Shown: one piece after another, positions 32,259 to 41,262 of the stretch
Layout: each line of letters starts with the position of its first letter
Numbering within the stretch: the stretch's first letter is position 1
DNA from: Streptomyces sp. SLBN-31
Lineage (GTDB): Bacteria; Actinomycetota; Actinomycetes; Streptomycetales; Streptomycetaceae
Assembly (NCBI RefSeq): GCF_006715395.1
Contig: NZ_VFNC01000001.1
Coordinates: 2,852,001-2,916,000, forward strand
Length of the DNA stretch: 64,000 nt
Direction: 5' to 3'
The notes under the pieces: generated by a model
The model's input: the letters and a program-made list of their open reading frames with translations, nothing else
What the model was told of the DNA's origin: nothing
Database searches by the model: none
Program-made: the position numbers and the translations under genes

Positions 32259-33671
32259 ATGAGAAGACGCACCGTGCTCGCGACCGCCATACTCGCGGCC
32301 GTGGCAACACCGGGCATCGCGCGGGCCGCCGACCCCGGCCCCGCCGTGAGCAAGAAGGGCACCACCCGACTCGACTCCCAGGCGATCTTCTTCGTCTCCT
32401 ACGACGGTCTGGTGAACAACAACTCGTTCCAGAAGAACGGCCTGTTGACGTACAAGGGCTACCAGTACGCCGTCTGGTACACCGCGACCGGCAACGCCGT
32501 GGTCGGCCGGCGGGCACTGAGCGCGAGCAGCTGGTCGACGGTCACGCTGTCCCACGTCCTCAAGAGCAGCGACTCGCACAACGTCATCTCCATGGGCGTC
32601 TCCAAGGTCGACGGCCGGCTGCACCTCAACATGGACTCGCACAGCGACGGCTACTTCTACGTGAAGTCCGTCGCCGGGCTGGTGGACAACCCCGCCACCA
32701 CCGCCTGGACCTCGTCCGTGTTCGGCGCCGTCCAGACGTCCATGGACGGCCTCGCCCTCACCTCGCAGTTCACCTACCCGCAGTTCGTCTCCACCCCCGA
32801 GGGCAGGCTCCAGCTCAGCTACCGGGTCGGCATCTCCGGCAACGGCCGCAACGCCATCGCCGAGTACGACGGTTCGAGTTGGAAAGCCCTGGGGGAGTGG
32901 TCGAGCTCCACGGGCACGTACACCAGCTCGCACGGCTCCTCCACCGCCCGCAACATGTACCTGCACGGCATCGACTACGACGCGGGCGGCCGGCTGCACT
33001 CCTTCTTCACCTGGCGCGAGCAGAACGCGGCGGTGATGTGCAACAGCGGCGGCATCACCAACCACGACACCGGTTACGTCTACTCGACCGACCGCGGCCG
33101 CACCTGGCGCAACGACGCGGGCGCACTGGTCGCCACCACCGGCACCTCGGACACCGTCGCCGTCACCGACGCCGGCCTGGTCGTCGACTCCCTCAACCCC
33201 GACCACTCCCTGATGAACCAGGAGAGCCAGTGGACGGACTCCACCGGCCTCCCGCACGCGATCATCAGCTACGTCCCCGGCCGCTTCGGCCAGTGCACCA
33301 CCAACTACGTCGCCGACCGCACCGCCAACGGCCGCGCCTTCCACGTCCGCAAGAACGCGTCGGGCACCTGGACCAAGACCGAGATCCCGGTCCCCCTGAA
33401 CTCCAGCCAGCGCACCAAGCTGGTCCTGGACAAGTACGACAACGCCTACGCGGTCTTCCCCTTCGGCCGGATCGCCGCCGCGTCGAAGGCCTCCGGGTAC
33501 ACCGACTGGACCCTGCTCTACGACGGCAGCGACCTGAACGCCTTCGGCGAGGTCGTCATCGACGAGACGCGGGTGAAGTACGACAACGTCCTGTCGTTCA
33601 TGTACCAGGAGAAGTCGAGCGGTACGACCCCCTCGGCACTCCATGTCGCCGACTTCGCACTGCCCGCGTGA
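32259..33671 (+). CDS. Secreted BNR-type beta-propeller protein, candidate rhamnoglycan lyase
   Basis: A 470-residue protein with a twin-arginine-like signal (MRRRTVLATAILAAVATPG, cleavage after ARA, residue 23) and then a BNR_4-type repeat domain expected to form a seven-bladed propeller. Conserved residues cluster in SDSHNVISMGVS (His107-Asn108) and LHLNMDSHSDGYFYVKS (His122, His128); the pattern of His residues recalls PL24/PL25/PL42 lyases, which cleave rhamnose-uronate polymers such as ulvan or gum arabic side chains. Location inside the rhamnose operon, 40 bp after the mutarotase, supports a role in releasing rhamnose-containing sugars. The lyase activity is inference; it may instead be a hydrolase or binding protein. 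Confidence 0.75.
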   Translation: MRRRTVLATAILAAVATPGIARAADPGPAVSKKGTTRLDSQAIFFVSYDGLVNNNSFQKNGLLTYKGYQYAVWYTATGNAVVGRRALSASSWSTVTLSHVLKSSDSHNVISMGVSKVDGRLHLNMDSHSDGYFYVKSVAGLVDNPATTAWTSSVFGAVQTSMDGLALTSQFTYPQFVSTPEGRLQLSYRVGISGNGRNAIAEYDGSSWKALGEWSSSTGTYTSSHGSSTARNMYLHGIDYDAGGRLHSFFTWREQNAAVMCNSGGITNHDTGYVYSTDRGRTWRNDAGALVATTGTSDTVAVTDAGLVVDSLNPDHSLMNQESQWTDSTGLPHAIISYVPGRFGQCTTNYVADRTANGRAFHVRKNASGTWTKTEIPVPLNSSQRTKLVLDKYDNAYAVFPFGRIAAASKASGYTDWTLLYDGSDLNAFGEVVIDETRVKYDNVLSFMYQEKSSGTTPSALHVADFALPA

Positions 33672-33753
33672 CCGGCGCCGATGTGCGGGGCGATGACGGT
33701 AATGTGAAGGTCTTCTTCCCGCCGCTCCGCGTTCCTCTGGAGGTCCCTGCCTG

Positions 33754-34779
33754 ATGGCCCAGTCGGTGGGTATCAAGGACGTCGCCCGTGCCGCCGGAGT
33801 CTCCGTCGGCACGGTGTCGAACGTGATCAACCGTCCGGACACGGTCGCCACGGAGACCCGGGCACGGGTGCAGTCCGCCATAGACCGGCTCGGCTACGTC
33901 CGCAGCGAGTCCGCGCGTCAGCTGCGCGCGGGCCGCAGCCGGATCATGGGGCTGCTCGTCCTCGACATGGGCAACCCGTTCTTCGTCGACGTCGCCCGCG
34001 GTGCCGAGCGCGCCGCGCGCGACGCCGGGCTCGGCGTGATGGTCTGCAACAGCGCGCAGAGCGCCGGCGAGGAGGCCGAGTACCTGTCGCTCTTCGCCGA
34101 GCAGCGGGTGCGGGGCGTGCTGCTGACCCCCGCCGACGCGACCGGCCGGAACATCGAGACCTTCCGGCGGCACAACATCCCCTTCGTCCTCGTCGACCGG
34201 GTCGCCGAGGGCACCACCGAGTGCTCGGTCTCCGTCGACGACGTGGCGGGCGGCGCCTTGGCCGTGCGCCACCTCGTCGACGCCGGGCACCGCTCCATCG
34301 CGTACGTCAGCGGCCCGCCCGGTCTCAACCAGGTCCGCGACCGCCGCACGGGCGCCCTGAACGCCCTCGCCGAGGCCGGTCTCGGCCCGGACAGTCTGCG
34401 CGAGCTGCCCACCGAGCGGCTCGACGTGGCCGCCGGCCGCGACGCGGGCGCCCGCCTGCTCGGCCTCGCCGACCGCCCCACCGCCGTCTTCTGCGCCAAC
34501 GACCTGCTCGCCCTCGGCGTCCTGCAGGCCATGTACGCGGCCGGCATAACCGTCCCCGACGACCTCGCCATCGTCGGCTACGACGACATCGAGTTCGCGG
34601 CCGCGGCGGCCGTCCCCCTCACCTCCGTACGGCAGCCCGCCGTCACCATGGGCGCCATGGCCGCGGAGCTGCTGCTGGAGGAGACGGAGGCCGAGACCGG
34701 CACGACCCGGCACGAACACCGACGGGTCGTGCTCCAGCCGGAGCTCGTGGTACGGCGCTCCAGCCTCTCGGCCCGCTGA
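33754..34779 (+). CDS. LacI family regulator of the rhamnose locus
   Basis: A 341-residue repressor: helix-turn-helix GIKDVARAAGVSVGTVSNVI at residues 6-25, hinge helix around residue 55 (SARQLRAGRS), then a sugar-binding domain (GLLVLDMGNPFFVDVARGAE; VFCANDLLALGVLQAM; IVGYDDIEFAAAAAVPLTSV). As the only regulator in the locus it probably binds TGAATCGATTCA before rhaI and TGAAACCTTTCA before the transporter, and is released by rhamnose or rhamnulose. An RBS (CTGGAGG) precedes ATG 33754. It lies 82 bp after the propeller gene, in the same direction. Confidence 0.9.
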   Translation: MAQSVGIKDVARAAGVSVGTVSNVINRPDTVATETRARVQSAIDRLGYVRSESARQLRAGRSRIMGLLVLDMGNPFFVDVARGAERAARDAGLGVMVCNSAQSAGEEAEYLSLFAEQRVRGVLLTPADATGRNIETFRRHNIPFVLVDRVAEGTTECSVSVDDVAGGALAVRHLVDAGHRSIAYVSGPPGLNQVRDRRTGALNALAEAGLGPDSLRELPTERLDVAAGRDAGARLLGLADRPTAVFCANDLLALGVLQAMYAAGITVPDDLAIVGYDDIEFAAAAAVPLTSVRQPAVTMGAMAAELLLEETEAETGTTRHEHRRVVLQPELVVRRSSLSAR

Positions 34780-34879
34780 TCGTCCGTTCAGTAAATTTCA
34801 TGATCCCGGAGGTCGGCACGGGCCCGGTCATGTGGTGAAGTGGGACGCGGCCAGAAGACCGTCCGTCCCGGGAGACCCG

Positions 34880-36181
34880 TTGACCGCCACGTACCGCCAG
34901 CCCGGCGTCGTCCTCACCGACCGCCGCTTCACCGTGCCCCTCGACCACGACGACCCGGCCGGGGAGACGATCGAGCTCTACGCCCGTGAGGTCGTCGCGA
35001 GCGAGAAGGCGGACCGGAACCTGCCGTGGCTGGTCTACCTCCAGGGCGGCCCGGGCTTCGGCGCCAACCGGTTCGTCGGCAGGCCCTCCTGGCTCGGCCG
35101 CGCCCTGAAGGAGTACCGCGTCCTCCTCCTCGACCAGCGCGGCACCGGACACTCCACCCCCGCCAACCGGCAGACCCTGCCGCTGCGCGGCGGCCCCGCG
35201 GAACAGGCCGCCTACCTCACCCACTTCCGCGCCGACTCGATCGTCCGCGACTGCGAGGCCATCCGCCCGGCGGTCACCGGCGGCGCCACCTGGACCGTGC
35301 TCGGCCAGAGCTTCGGCGGCTTCTGCGCCGTCAACTACCTCTCCCGCGCCCCCGAAGGTCTCACCGCGGCCCTGATCACCGGCGGCCTGCCCTCCCTCGA
35401 CGCGCACGCCGACGACGTCTACCGCGCCGCCTACCCCCGCGTCGAGCGCAAGGTCGCCGCGCACTACGCGCGCTATCCGCAGGACGTGGAGCGCGCCCGG
35501 CGCATCGCCGACCACCTCCTCACCCACGACGTGACCCTGCCCAACGGCTACCGGCTCACCGCCGAGGCCTTCCAGTCCCTCGGCATCCTCCTCGGCGGCG
35601 GCGAGGGCAGCCACCGCCTCCACCACCTCCTGGAGCACGCCTTCGTGCGCACCTCGCACGGCGCGGAACTCTCCGACGCCTTCCAGGAGGACGTACAGGC
35701 CCTGCTGTCGTACGCCGGTCACCCCCTCTACGCCCTCGTCCACGAGGCGTGCTACGCCCAGGACGAGCGCCCCACCGACTGGTCGGCCGAGCGCGTGCGC
35801 GGCGAGTTCCCGCAGTTCGACGCGGCCAAGGCGCTCGCCGGCGACGGCCCGCTGCTGTTCACCGGTGAGTCGATCCACCCCTGGATGTTCGACTGCGACC
35901 CGGCGCTGCGGCCCCTTCGGGAGACGGCCGACCTGCTCGCACGGCGCACGGACTGGCGCCCCCTGTACGACCCCGCCCGGCTCGCCGCCAACGAGGTGCC
36001 GGTCGCGGCCGCCGTCTACCACGACGACATGTACGTCGACACGGCCCACGCGCTTCGGACGGCCCGCACGATCCGGGGCCTGCGCACCTGGGTGACCGAC
36101 GAGTTCGAGCACGACGGCGTTCGCGCGGGCGGACAGCGCGTGCTGGACAGGCTCCTCGCCCTCGTCCGCGACGAGGCGTGA
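34880..36181 (+). CDS. Alpha/beta hydrolase, proline-iminopeptidase-like
   Basis: A 433-residue alpha/beta hydrolase of peptidase family S33. The oxyanion region reads YLQGGPGFGANRF, followed by LLLDQRGTGHSTP; the nucleophile Ser is in LGQSFGGFCAVNY, and an acid/His pair is plausible in FTGESIHPW and DEFEHDGVR. Such proteins release N-terminal Pro or similar residues from peptides, though some are esterases. I take TTG 34880, with GGGAGA five bases upstream and the family N-terminus (RFTVPLDHDD) shortly after; a GTG at 34832 is the alternative. It has no partner gene. Confidence 0.82.
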   Translation: MTATYRQPGVVLTDRRFTVPLDHDDPAGETIELYAREVVASEKADRNLPWLVYLQGGPGFGANRFVGRPSWLGRALKEYRVLLLDQRGTGHSTPANRQTLPLRGGPAEQAAYLTHFRADSIVRDCEAIRPAVTGGATWTVLGQSFGGFCAVNYLSRAPEGLTAALITGGLPSLDAHADDVYRAAYPRVERKVAAHYARYPQDVERARRIADHLLTHDVTLPNGYRLTAEAFQSLGILLGGGEGSHRLHHLLEHAFVRTSHGAELSDAFQEDVQALLSYAGHPLYALVHEACYAQDERPTDWSAERVRGEFPQFDAAKALAGDGPLLFTGESIHPWMFDCDPALRPLRETADLLARRTDWRPLYDPARLAANEVPVAAAVYHDDMYVDTAHALRTARTIRGLRTWVTDEFEHDGVRAGGQRVLDRLLALVRDEA

Positions 36182-36187
36182 CCCGGC

Positions 36188-36193
36188 TAGTCT
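36188..36193 (+). promoter_or_regulatory. -10 box of a leaderless promoter (PIG-L gene)
   Basis: TAGTCT six bases before ATG 36200 and directly after the stop of the previous gene. No clear -35 box is seen. Confidence 0.45.
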
Positions 36194-36199
36194 GCGCGC

Positions 36200-36943
36200 A
36201 TGACCGAGCCGATGATCACCCAGCTCCAGCCCCTGCCCGGCGACTGGCGGCGCGCGCTCGCCGTCGTGGCACACCCCGACGACCTCGAGTACGGCTGCTC
36301 CGCGGCGATCGCCGCCTGGACCGACGAGGGCCGTGAGGTCGCCTATGTGCTGGCGACCCGCGGCGAGGCGGGCATCGACACGCTGGCGCCCGCCGAGTGC
36401 GGGCCGCTGCGGGAACGCGAGCAGCGGGCGAGCGCCGCCCTCGTGGGGGTGTCGGAGGTGGAGTTCCTCGACCACCGGGACGGCGTGGTCGAGTACGGCG
36501 TCGCACTTCGCCGGGACATCGCCGCCGCGATCCGTCGGCACCGGCCCGAGCTGGTGATCACGCTCAACCACCGGGACACCTGGGGTGGCGTCGCCTGGAA
36601 CACCCCGGACCACGTGGCGGTCGGGCGGGCCACCCTGGACGCGGCCGCGGACGCCGGCAACCGGTGGATCTTCCCCGAGCTCACCGAGCGGGGACTGGAG
36701 CCCTGGGACGGCGTCCGCTGGGTCGCCGTCGCCGGTTCCGCCTCGCCCACGCACGCGGTCGACGCCACGGCCGGTCTGGAGCGGGCGGTGCGCTCACTGC
36801 TCGAACACCGCACCTACATCGAGGCGTTGACCGACGAGGACCCGGAGACGTACGCCCGCGCCTTCCTGACGGAGAACGCCGAGCGGATGGCCGAGCGCTT
36901 CGGTGGCAGGCCGGCGGTGGCGTTCGAGGTGTTCGCCCGCTAG
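36200..36943 (+). CDS. PIG-L family deacetylase
   Basis: A 247-residue zinc-dependent LmbE/PIG-L fold enzyme. The metal site is in VVAHPDDLEYGCSAAI (His-Pro-Asp-Asp) with the third ligand His in TPDHVAVG. The family removes acetyl from N-acetylglucosamine-type sugars, as in mycothiol synthesis (MshB) or on glycosylated antibiotics. This copy is shorter than typical MshB and is not next to mycothiol genes. A leaderless promoter is likely. It converges on the DUF5999 gene with a 17-bp gap. Confidence 0.9.
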   Translation: MTEPMITQLQPLPGDWRRALAVVAHPDDLEYGCSAAIAAWTDEGREVAYVLATRGEAGIDTLAPAECGPLREREQRASAALVGVSEVEFLDHRDGVVEYGVALRRDIAAAIRRHRPELVITLNHRDTWGGVAWNTPDHVAVGRATLDAAADAGNRWIFPELTERGLEPWDGVRWVAVAGSASPTHAVDATAGLERAVRSLLEHRTYIEALTDEDPETYARAFLTENAERMAERFGGRPAVAFEVFAR

Positions 36944-36960
36944 CCCGCCCCGGCCGTGGG

Positions 36961-37161
36961 TCAGGCCGCCACGGCCAGCGGGTCGAGGACGCGGTGCGGG
37001 TCGACGACCCGCCCGTCCGGCAGCAGCTCACCGGTGTCGTCGAACACGATCGTGCCGTTGCACAGCAGGCTCCACCCCTGTTCCGGGTGGGACGACACGA
37101 TCACGGCGCCGTGATGGAGCGGGCTGTCCGCGGTGGGGCACGGTGGCTGGTGGCTGCACAT
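36961..37161 (-). CDS. DUF5999 family small protein
   Basis: A 66-residue protein beginning MCSHQPPCPTADSPLHHGAV and continuing SSHPEQGWSLLCNGTIVFDDTGELLPDG (given here in two parts: SSHPEQGWSLLCNG and TIVFDDTGELLPDG). This matches the small actinobacterial DUF5999 family, of unknown function; the paired Cys/His near the start could bind metal. The ATG at 37161 has GAGGAG upstream. A longer frame to 37254 exists but lacks family similarity. Confidence 0.85.
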   Translation of the reverse strand: MCSHQPPCPTADSPLHHGAVIVSSHPEQGWSLLCNGTIVFDDTGELLPDGRVVDPHRVLDPLAVAA

Positions 37162-37350
37162 GATCCGACTCCTCGATCCGTCCGGCTCCCGCCCGAAGGG
37201 GGCTCGTATCCGTGGTACAGGAGCTTGTTTTCGGTTGTATGAGAGGACCCCCACAACGCCGGAAACTCATCGGTGAGGTTCGGTCGCGCGGCAGGAGGGG
37301 CGGGGATCAAATGAGGTGATCCGTACGGGGCGTTCGGCCACACTGTCGGG

Positions 37351-38130
37351 ATGCCGCACGCAGAGGAACAGCAGTTGACCGGCGGGAACGTCAGTGCCGG
37401 TGTGGTCCGTGTCGGCGACACCGTGCGCCGGCCCGCGGGACCCTGGACGCCGTCCGTGCACGCCCTGCTCACGCACCTGCACGAGGTCGGCTACCGGGCC
37501 GCGCCACGCCCGCTGGGGATCGACGAGCGTGGCCGCGAGGTGCTGAGCTTCGTACCGGGCGAGCTGGTCTGGCCGGACCGGTTCGCCCTGGTGGAGCCGG
37601 CGGTGGGGCTGGTCCGGGTGGCGCGCATGATCCGCGACTTCCACGACGCCGTACAGGACTTCACGCCGCCCGAGGACGCTCGCTGGCAGGTGCTCATGGC
37701 CGCCGAGGGCGACGACATCATCGCCCACCAGGACCTGGCGCCCTGGAACCTCGTCGCCGGCGAGGGCGGCTGGGCGTTCATCGACTGGGACACGGCGGCT
37801 CCCGGTTCCCGCCTGTGGGACGTCGCCTACGCCGTCCGCGGCTTCGTCCCGCTGTCCGCGCACCCCGACTGGCAGACCCCCGACGCCGCCGCCCGGCTGC
37901 GCCTGTTCGCCGACGCCTACGGGCTCGACGAGGCCGAACGGCGAGCCCTGGTACCGCTGTTGGGCCGCCGTACCCGCGCGATGCACGACTTCCTGCGGGA
38001 CCAGAACGAGCTGGGCAACCAGCCCTGGTCCCGGCTCTGGGCCGAAGGGCACGGCGACGCCTGGCGCGAGGACGCCGAGTACGTCGAGGCCCGCGAGGAG
38101 CGGTGGCTGAGCGCCCTGCTGACCGGCTGA
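37351..38130 (+). CDS. Aminoglycoside phosphotransferase-like (APH) family protein
   Basis: A 259-residue kinase-like protein. The catalytic loop reads IIAHQDLAPWNLVAGEGG and the metal-binding Asp is in WAFIDWDTAAPGSRLWDVAY. The N-terminal lobe is short (SAGVVRVGDTVRRPAG...). APH-fold enzymes phosphorylate small alcohols or amines including antibiotics; nothing here points to resistance. The gene is monocistronic, and CACACTGTCGGG immediately before ATG resembles a leaderless -10 region. Confidence 0.85.
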   Translation: MPHAEEQQLTGGNVSAGVVRVGDTVRRPAGPWTPSVHALLTHLHEVGYRAAPRPLGIDERGREVLSFVPGELVWPDRFALVEPAVGLVRVARMIRDFHDAVQDFTPPEDARWQVLMAAEGDDIIAHQDLAPWNLVAGEGGWAFIDWDTAAPGSRLWDVAYAVRGFVPLSAHPDWQTPDAAARLRLFADAYGLDEAERRALVPLLGRRTRAMHDFLRDQNELGNQPWSRLWAEGHGDAWREDAEYVEAREERWLSALLTG

Positions 38131-38192
38131 ACCACGGACCGTCGGCCGACGGGAAGGACCGAACCGCTTTCGCTTTCGATAGAGTGTGCGAT

Positions 38193-39023
38193 ATGCAAGA
38201 GGGGACCGTCGGCCGCGCCGACCTGCGCGGCGACTGCGCGAACTGCTTCGGACTGTGCTGTGTGGCCCTGCCCTTCGCGGCGTCCGCCGACTTCGCCCTC
38301 GACAAGCCGGCCGGCACCCCCTGCCCGAACCTCCGCGACGACCACCGCTGCGGCATCCACGCCCGCCTGCGCCAGGAGGGCTTCACCGGCTGCACGGTCT
38401 ACGACTGCTTCGGCGCCGGCCAGCAGGTCTCGCAGGTCACGTTCGGCGGCCGGGACTGGCGCACGGGCCCGCGGGAGCGTGCCCGGCGGATGTTCGACGT
38501 GTTCCCCGTCGTCCGGCAGCTGCACGAACTGCTCTGGTACCTCACCGAGGCCCTCGACCTGCCCGCCGCCCGCCCGGTCCACGCCGACCTGCGCCGGGCC
38601 CTGGAGCAGACGCGGGAGCTCACCCGCCTGACCCCCGAGGAGCTCGCCGGTCTTGACGTCGGCGCCCACCGGCAGCAGGTCAACGTGCTTCTGCTCAAGA
38701 CCAGCGAACTCGTCCGTGCGGGCGTCCGGGGCCGCAAGAAGGACCGCCGCGGGGCCGACCTCATGGGTGCCCGCCTCAAGGGCGCCGACCTGCGCGGTGC
38801 GAACCTGCGCGGCGCCTACCTCATCGCCGCCGACCTGACCGGCGCCGACCTGAGGTACGCGGACCTCATCGGCGCCGACCTGCGGGACGCCGACCTGTCC
38901 GACGCCGATCTGACCGGGGCGTTCTTCCTCACCCAGCCCCAGCTCACGGCGGCCCGGGGCAGCGAGGGCACCCGTCTGCCCGGCTCAGTCACGCGCCCCG
39001 TGCACTGGGCAACGCGGCTCTGA
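38193..39023 (+). CDS. Cys-cluster / pentapeptide-repeat fusion protein
   Basis: A 276-residue two-part protein. The N-terminal part has eight Cys: CANCFGLCC (C15, C18, C22, C23), CPNL (C44), RCGIH (C53), GCTVYDCFGAGQ (C67, C72), like a YkgJ-type zinc or iron-sulfur cluster domain. The C-terminal part (about residues 190-250) is a run of A(D/N)LxG pentapeptides forming a right-handed helix. Related Streptomyces proteins are annotated as pentapeptide-repeat proteins of unknown role. TAGAGT seven bases before the ATG suggests a leaderless mRNA. Its 3' end overlaps the convergent P450 gene by 39 bp. Confidence 0.82.
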   Translation: MQEGTVGRADLRGDCANCFGLCCVALPFAASADFALDKPAGTPCPNLRDDHRCGIHARLRQEGFTGCTVYDCFGAGQQVSQVTFGGRDWRTGPRERARRMFDVFPVVRQLHELLWYLTEALDLPAARPVHADLRRALEQTRELTRLTPEELAGLDVGAHRQQVNVLLLKTSELVRAGVRGRKKDRRGADLMGARLKGADLRGANLRGAYLIAADLTGADLRYADLIGADLRDADLSDADLTGAFFLTQPQLTAARGSEGTRLPGSVTRPVHWATRL

Positions 39024-40490
39024 CGGGGTCTCCTCGACGGCGGCCGTCGCACCGGCCGTGACCTGGGGCAGCTCCAGGTGCAGCCGCAGCCCGTCCGGCA
39101 TCAGCGTCAGCCGCTCGGTCACCCGCAGCCGGTAGCCGGGGTCGGGGACGAACGCGTACCGGCGCAGCAGCAGCCCGAGCACCAGCGTCGCCTCGTGCAG
39201 CGCGAACTGGCGCCCGATGCACGCCCGCGCCCCCGTGCCGAACGGCTTGAAGGTGTGCGCGGGGCGGGAGCGGACCGCCTTGGGATCGAAGCGGTCCGGG
39301 TCGAACCGCTCGGCGTCGGCGCCCCACGCGGCGGGATCGCGGTGCAGCATCGGCGTGAGCACCAGCGTCCAGGCGCCCCGGAGCATCGGGTGCCGCCCGG
39401 CCAGCACGGTGTCCTCCAGCGCCTCCCGGGCGTACGCCGGCGCGGTCGGCCACAGGCGCAGCGACTCGTCCAGGATCCGCCGCACATAGCGGAGCTTGGC
39501 CACCTGCTCGTAACCGGGCGCCGCGGTGTCACCCCAGACGCGGTCGACCTCGGCGCGGGCGCGGGCCGCGATCTCGGGGTGGCGGGCGAGGTAGTACAGG
39601 GCGAAGGAGAGCGCGCCCGAGGTGGTCTCGTGGCCCGCCACCAGGAAGGTGATGACCTGCCGGCGCACGTTCTCGGGCGACAGCCGCTCGCCCGTCTCGG
39701 GATGGGCCGTCTCCAGCATCCGGTCCAGCAGGTCGCCGTCCCCGCTCGCCGCGCGCCGGGCGCGGACCAGGTCGTCGACGGTGCGGTTGAGATAGGCGAT
39801 GTCGGCCTCGTTGCGCTGCGCGGCCCGCCGCAACAGGGCGGGAAAGGGAACGGAGTTGAGCCGCTGGGCGTAGCTGAGCGTGCCCACCATCGCGCTGACG
39901 AAGGGGTGCGGCCGGTCGCGTTCGAAGGAGCCGAAGTCATGGCCGAAGCCGGTCCGCGCGATGGTCTCCAGCGTCAGCTTGGTCATGTCGCCGGGCACGT
40001 CCACCGCCCGCCCCGCCGACCGCTCGCGGTCCCAGTGGTCGGTCAGCCGTCCGGCAACCTCCAGCATCATCGGGTGGTAGGCCGCCATGGCCTCCCGGCT
40101 GAACCCCGGGGCCAGCACATCGTGCGCGAGCTGCCAGTTCGGCTCGTGGTTGTACGCCGTGAACAGCCCGTCGCCGGCCACCGGCCGCAGGTTTGCCACC
40201 CCGAGACCCACGTGCTTGGCGAACCGCGACTCGTCCGCGAGGTCGGCCACCAGATCGGCGCCCCAGACGAACACGAACTCCCGGTTGAACGCCTTGCGCC
40301 GGTATATCGGCCCCAACTGGCGCGCGAAGCGCAGGGAGTCCTGGAGCGGAGTGGCCCGGTTGACGCCGAGCACGTCCCCGAGCAGCGGGATCCGGCGCGG
40401 CGGGTGCGGGATGCGGTGCAGCTCCGGCCAGCCCTCTTCGGCACTGCGGAAGCCGCCCGGCAGCGTCGGCCTCGTCGTGGTCTCCGCCAT
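38985..40490 (-). CDS. Cytochrome P450, CYP102 (BM3)-like heme domain without reductase
   Basis: A 501-residue P450. The oxygen-activation helix reads VAGHETTSGAL, the ExxR motif ESLRLWPT and the heme loop FGTGARACIG with the ligand Cys424. The first half follows P450-BM3 closely (DESRFAKH, GDGLFTAYNHEPNW, DMTKLTLETIARTGFGHDF), suggesting fatty-acid hydroxylation like the unfused CYP102B1 of S. coelicolor. The protein ends with no flavin domains, so electrons must come from elsewhere. Start ATG 40490 has GGGAGA seven bases upstream; the adjoining GTG (40493) is less likely. It is divergent from a TetR gene. Confidence 0.92.
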   Translation of the reverse strand: MAETTTRPTLPGGFRSAEEGWPELHRIPHPPRRIPLLGDVLGVNRATPLQDSLRFARQLGPIYRRKAFNREFVFVWGADLVADLADESRFAKHVGLGVANLRPVAGDGLFTAYNHEPNWQLAHDVLAPGFSREAMAAYHPMMLEVAGRLTDHWDRERSAGRAVDVPGDMTKLTLETIARTGFGHDFGSFERDRPHPFVSAMVGTLSYAQRLNSVPFPALLRRAAQRNEADIAYLNRTVDDLVRARRAASGDGDLLDRMLETAHPETGERLSPENVRRQVITFLVAGHETTSGALSFALYYLARHPEIAARARAEVDRVWGDTAAPGYEQVAKLRYVRRILDESLRLWPTAPAYAREALEDTVLAGRHPMLRGAWTLVLTPMLHRDPAAWGADAERFDPDRFDPKAVRSRPAHTFKPFGTGARACIGRQFALHEATLVLGLLLRRYAFVPDPGYRLRVTERLTLMPDGLRLHLELPQVTAGATAAVEETPSEPRCPVHGARD

Positions 40491-40597
40491 CACACGATCT
40501 CCCTCGATCCAGCGGCAGTCGAGCCAGTTGTACGTGGGTTCAATAGCGCGCCCCAGTCTGGTCCCGCTGTTGAATCGACGTCAAGTAAAGTGCGGGG

Positions 40598-41206
40598 ATG
40601 GCCGCGAACCCGGGCGGGCGCACACGCCGCCGACTGAGCACCGAGGAGCGCCGCGAACAGCTGCTCTCGGTGGGGGCGCGGCTGTTCTCCGAGAGCCCGT
40701 ACGACGACGTCTGGATCGAACAGGTCGCCGAGATCGCCGGGGTCTCCCGCGGACTGCTCTACCACTACTTCCCGACCAAGCGGGACTTCTTCCTCGCGGT
40801 CGTCGAGCGGGAGAGTGAGCGGATGCTGCAGATGACGGAGGCGGTGCCGGGGGTGCCGGCCCGCGAGCAGCTCACCGCGAACCTCGACATCTTCCTGGAG
40901 TACGTCCACACCCACGCGCACGGCTTCCGCGCCTTCCACCGCGCGGACGCGGCGGGGGACCAGGCCGTGCGACGGGTCTACCGGCGGGCGCTCGGGGCGC
41001 AGGAGCGGCAGATCCTGGCGGCACTGGCCCACGACCCGGAACTCGGCCCGATCGCCCAGGCGCGCCCGGACCTCCGGCTCGCCGTCCGTGGCTGGCTGGC
41101 CTTCACCACGGCGGTCTGCCTGGAGTGGCTGCGCGGCTCGGAACTGACGCGCGAGCAGGTACGCGACCTGTGCGCCCGGGCGCTGCTGGGCGTCATCGCG
41201 GCCTGA
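40598..41206 (+). CDS. TetR/AcrR family regulator next to the P450
   Basis: A 202-residue regulator with helix-turn-helix VWIEQVAEIAGVSRGLLYHY followed by FPTKRDFFLAVVERE. The ligand domain is not specific. The -10 box TAAAGT (40586-40591) ends six bases before the ATG, so the mRNA is probably leaderless. The 107 bp between it and the P450 start must hold the shared control region; TTGAATCGACGTCAA (40570-40584) is the best, though imperfect, palindrome. Divergence suggests control of the P450. Confidence 0.85.
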   Translation: MAANPGGRTRRRLSTEERREQLLSVGARLFSESPYDDVWIEQVAEIAGVSRGLLYHYFPTKRDFFLAVVERESERMLQMTEAVPGVPAREQLTANLDIFLEYVHTHAHGFRAFHRADAAGDQAVRRVYRRALGAQERQILAALAHDPELGPIAQARPDLRLAVRGWLAFTTAVCLEWLRGSELTREQVRDLCARALLGVIAA

Positions 41207-41262
41207 GGGGATCCCTTCCGGACGCGGAGGCGGTGTTGGCGTGCACCCCGATCTTCGATAGG

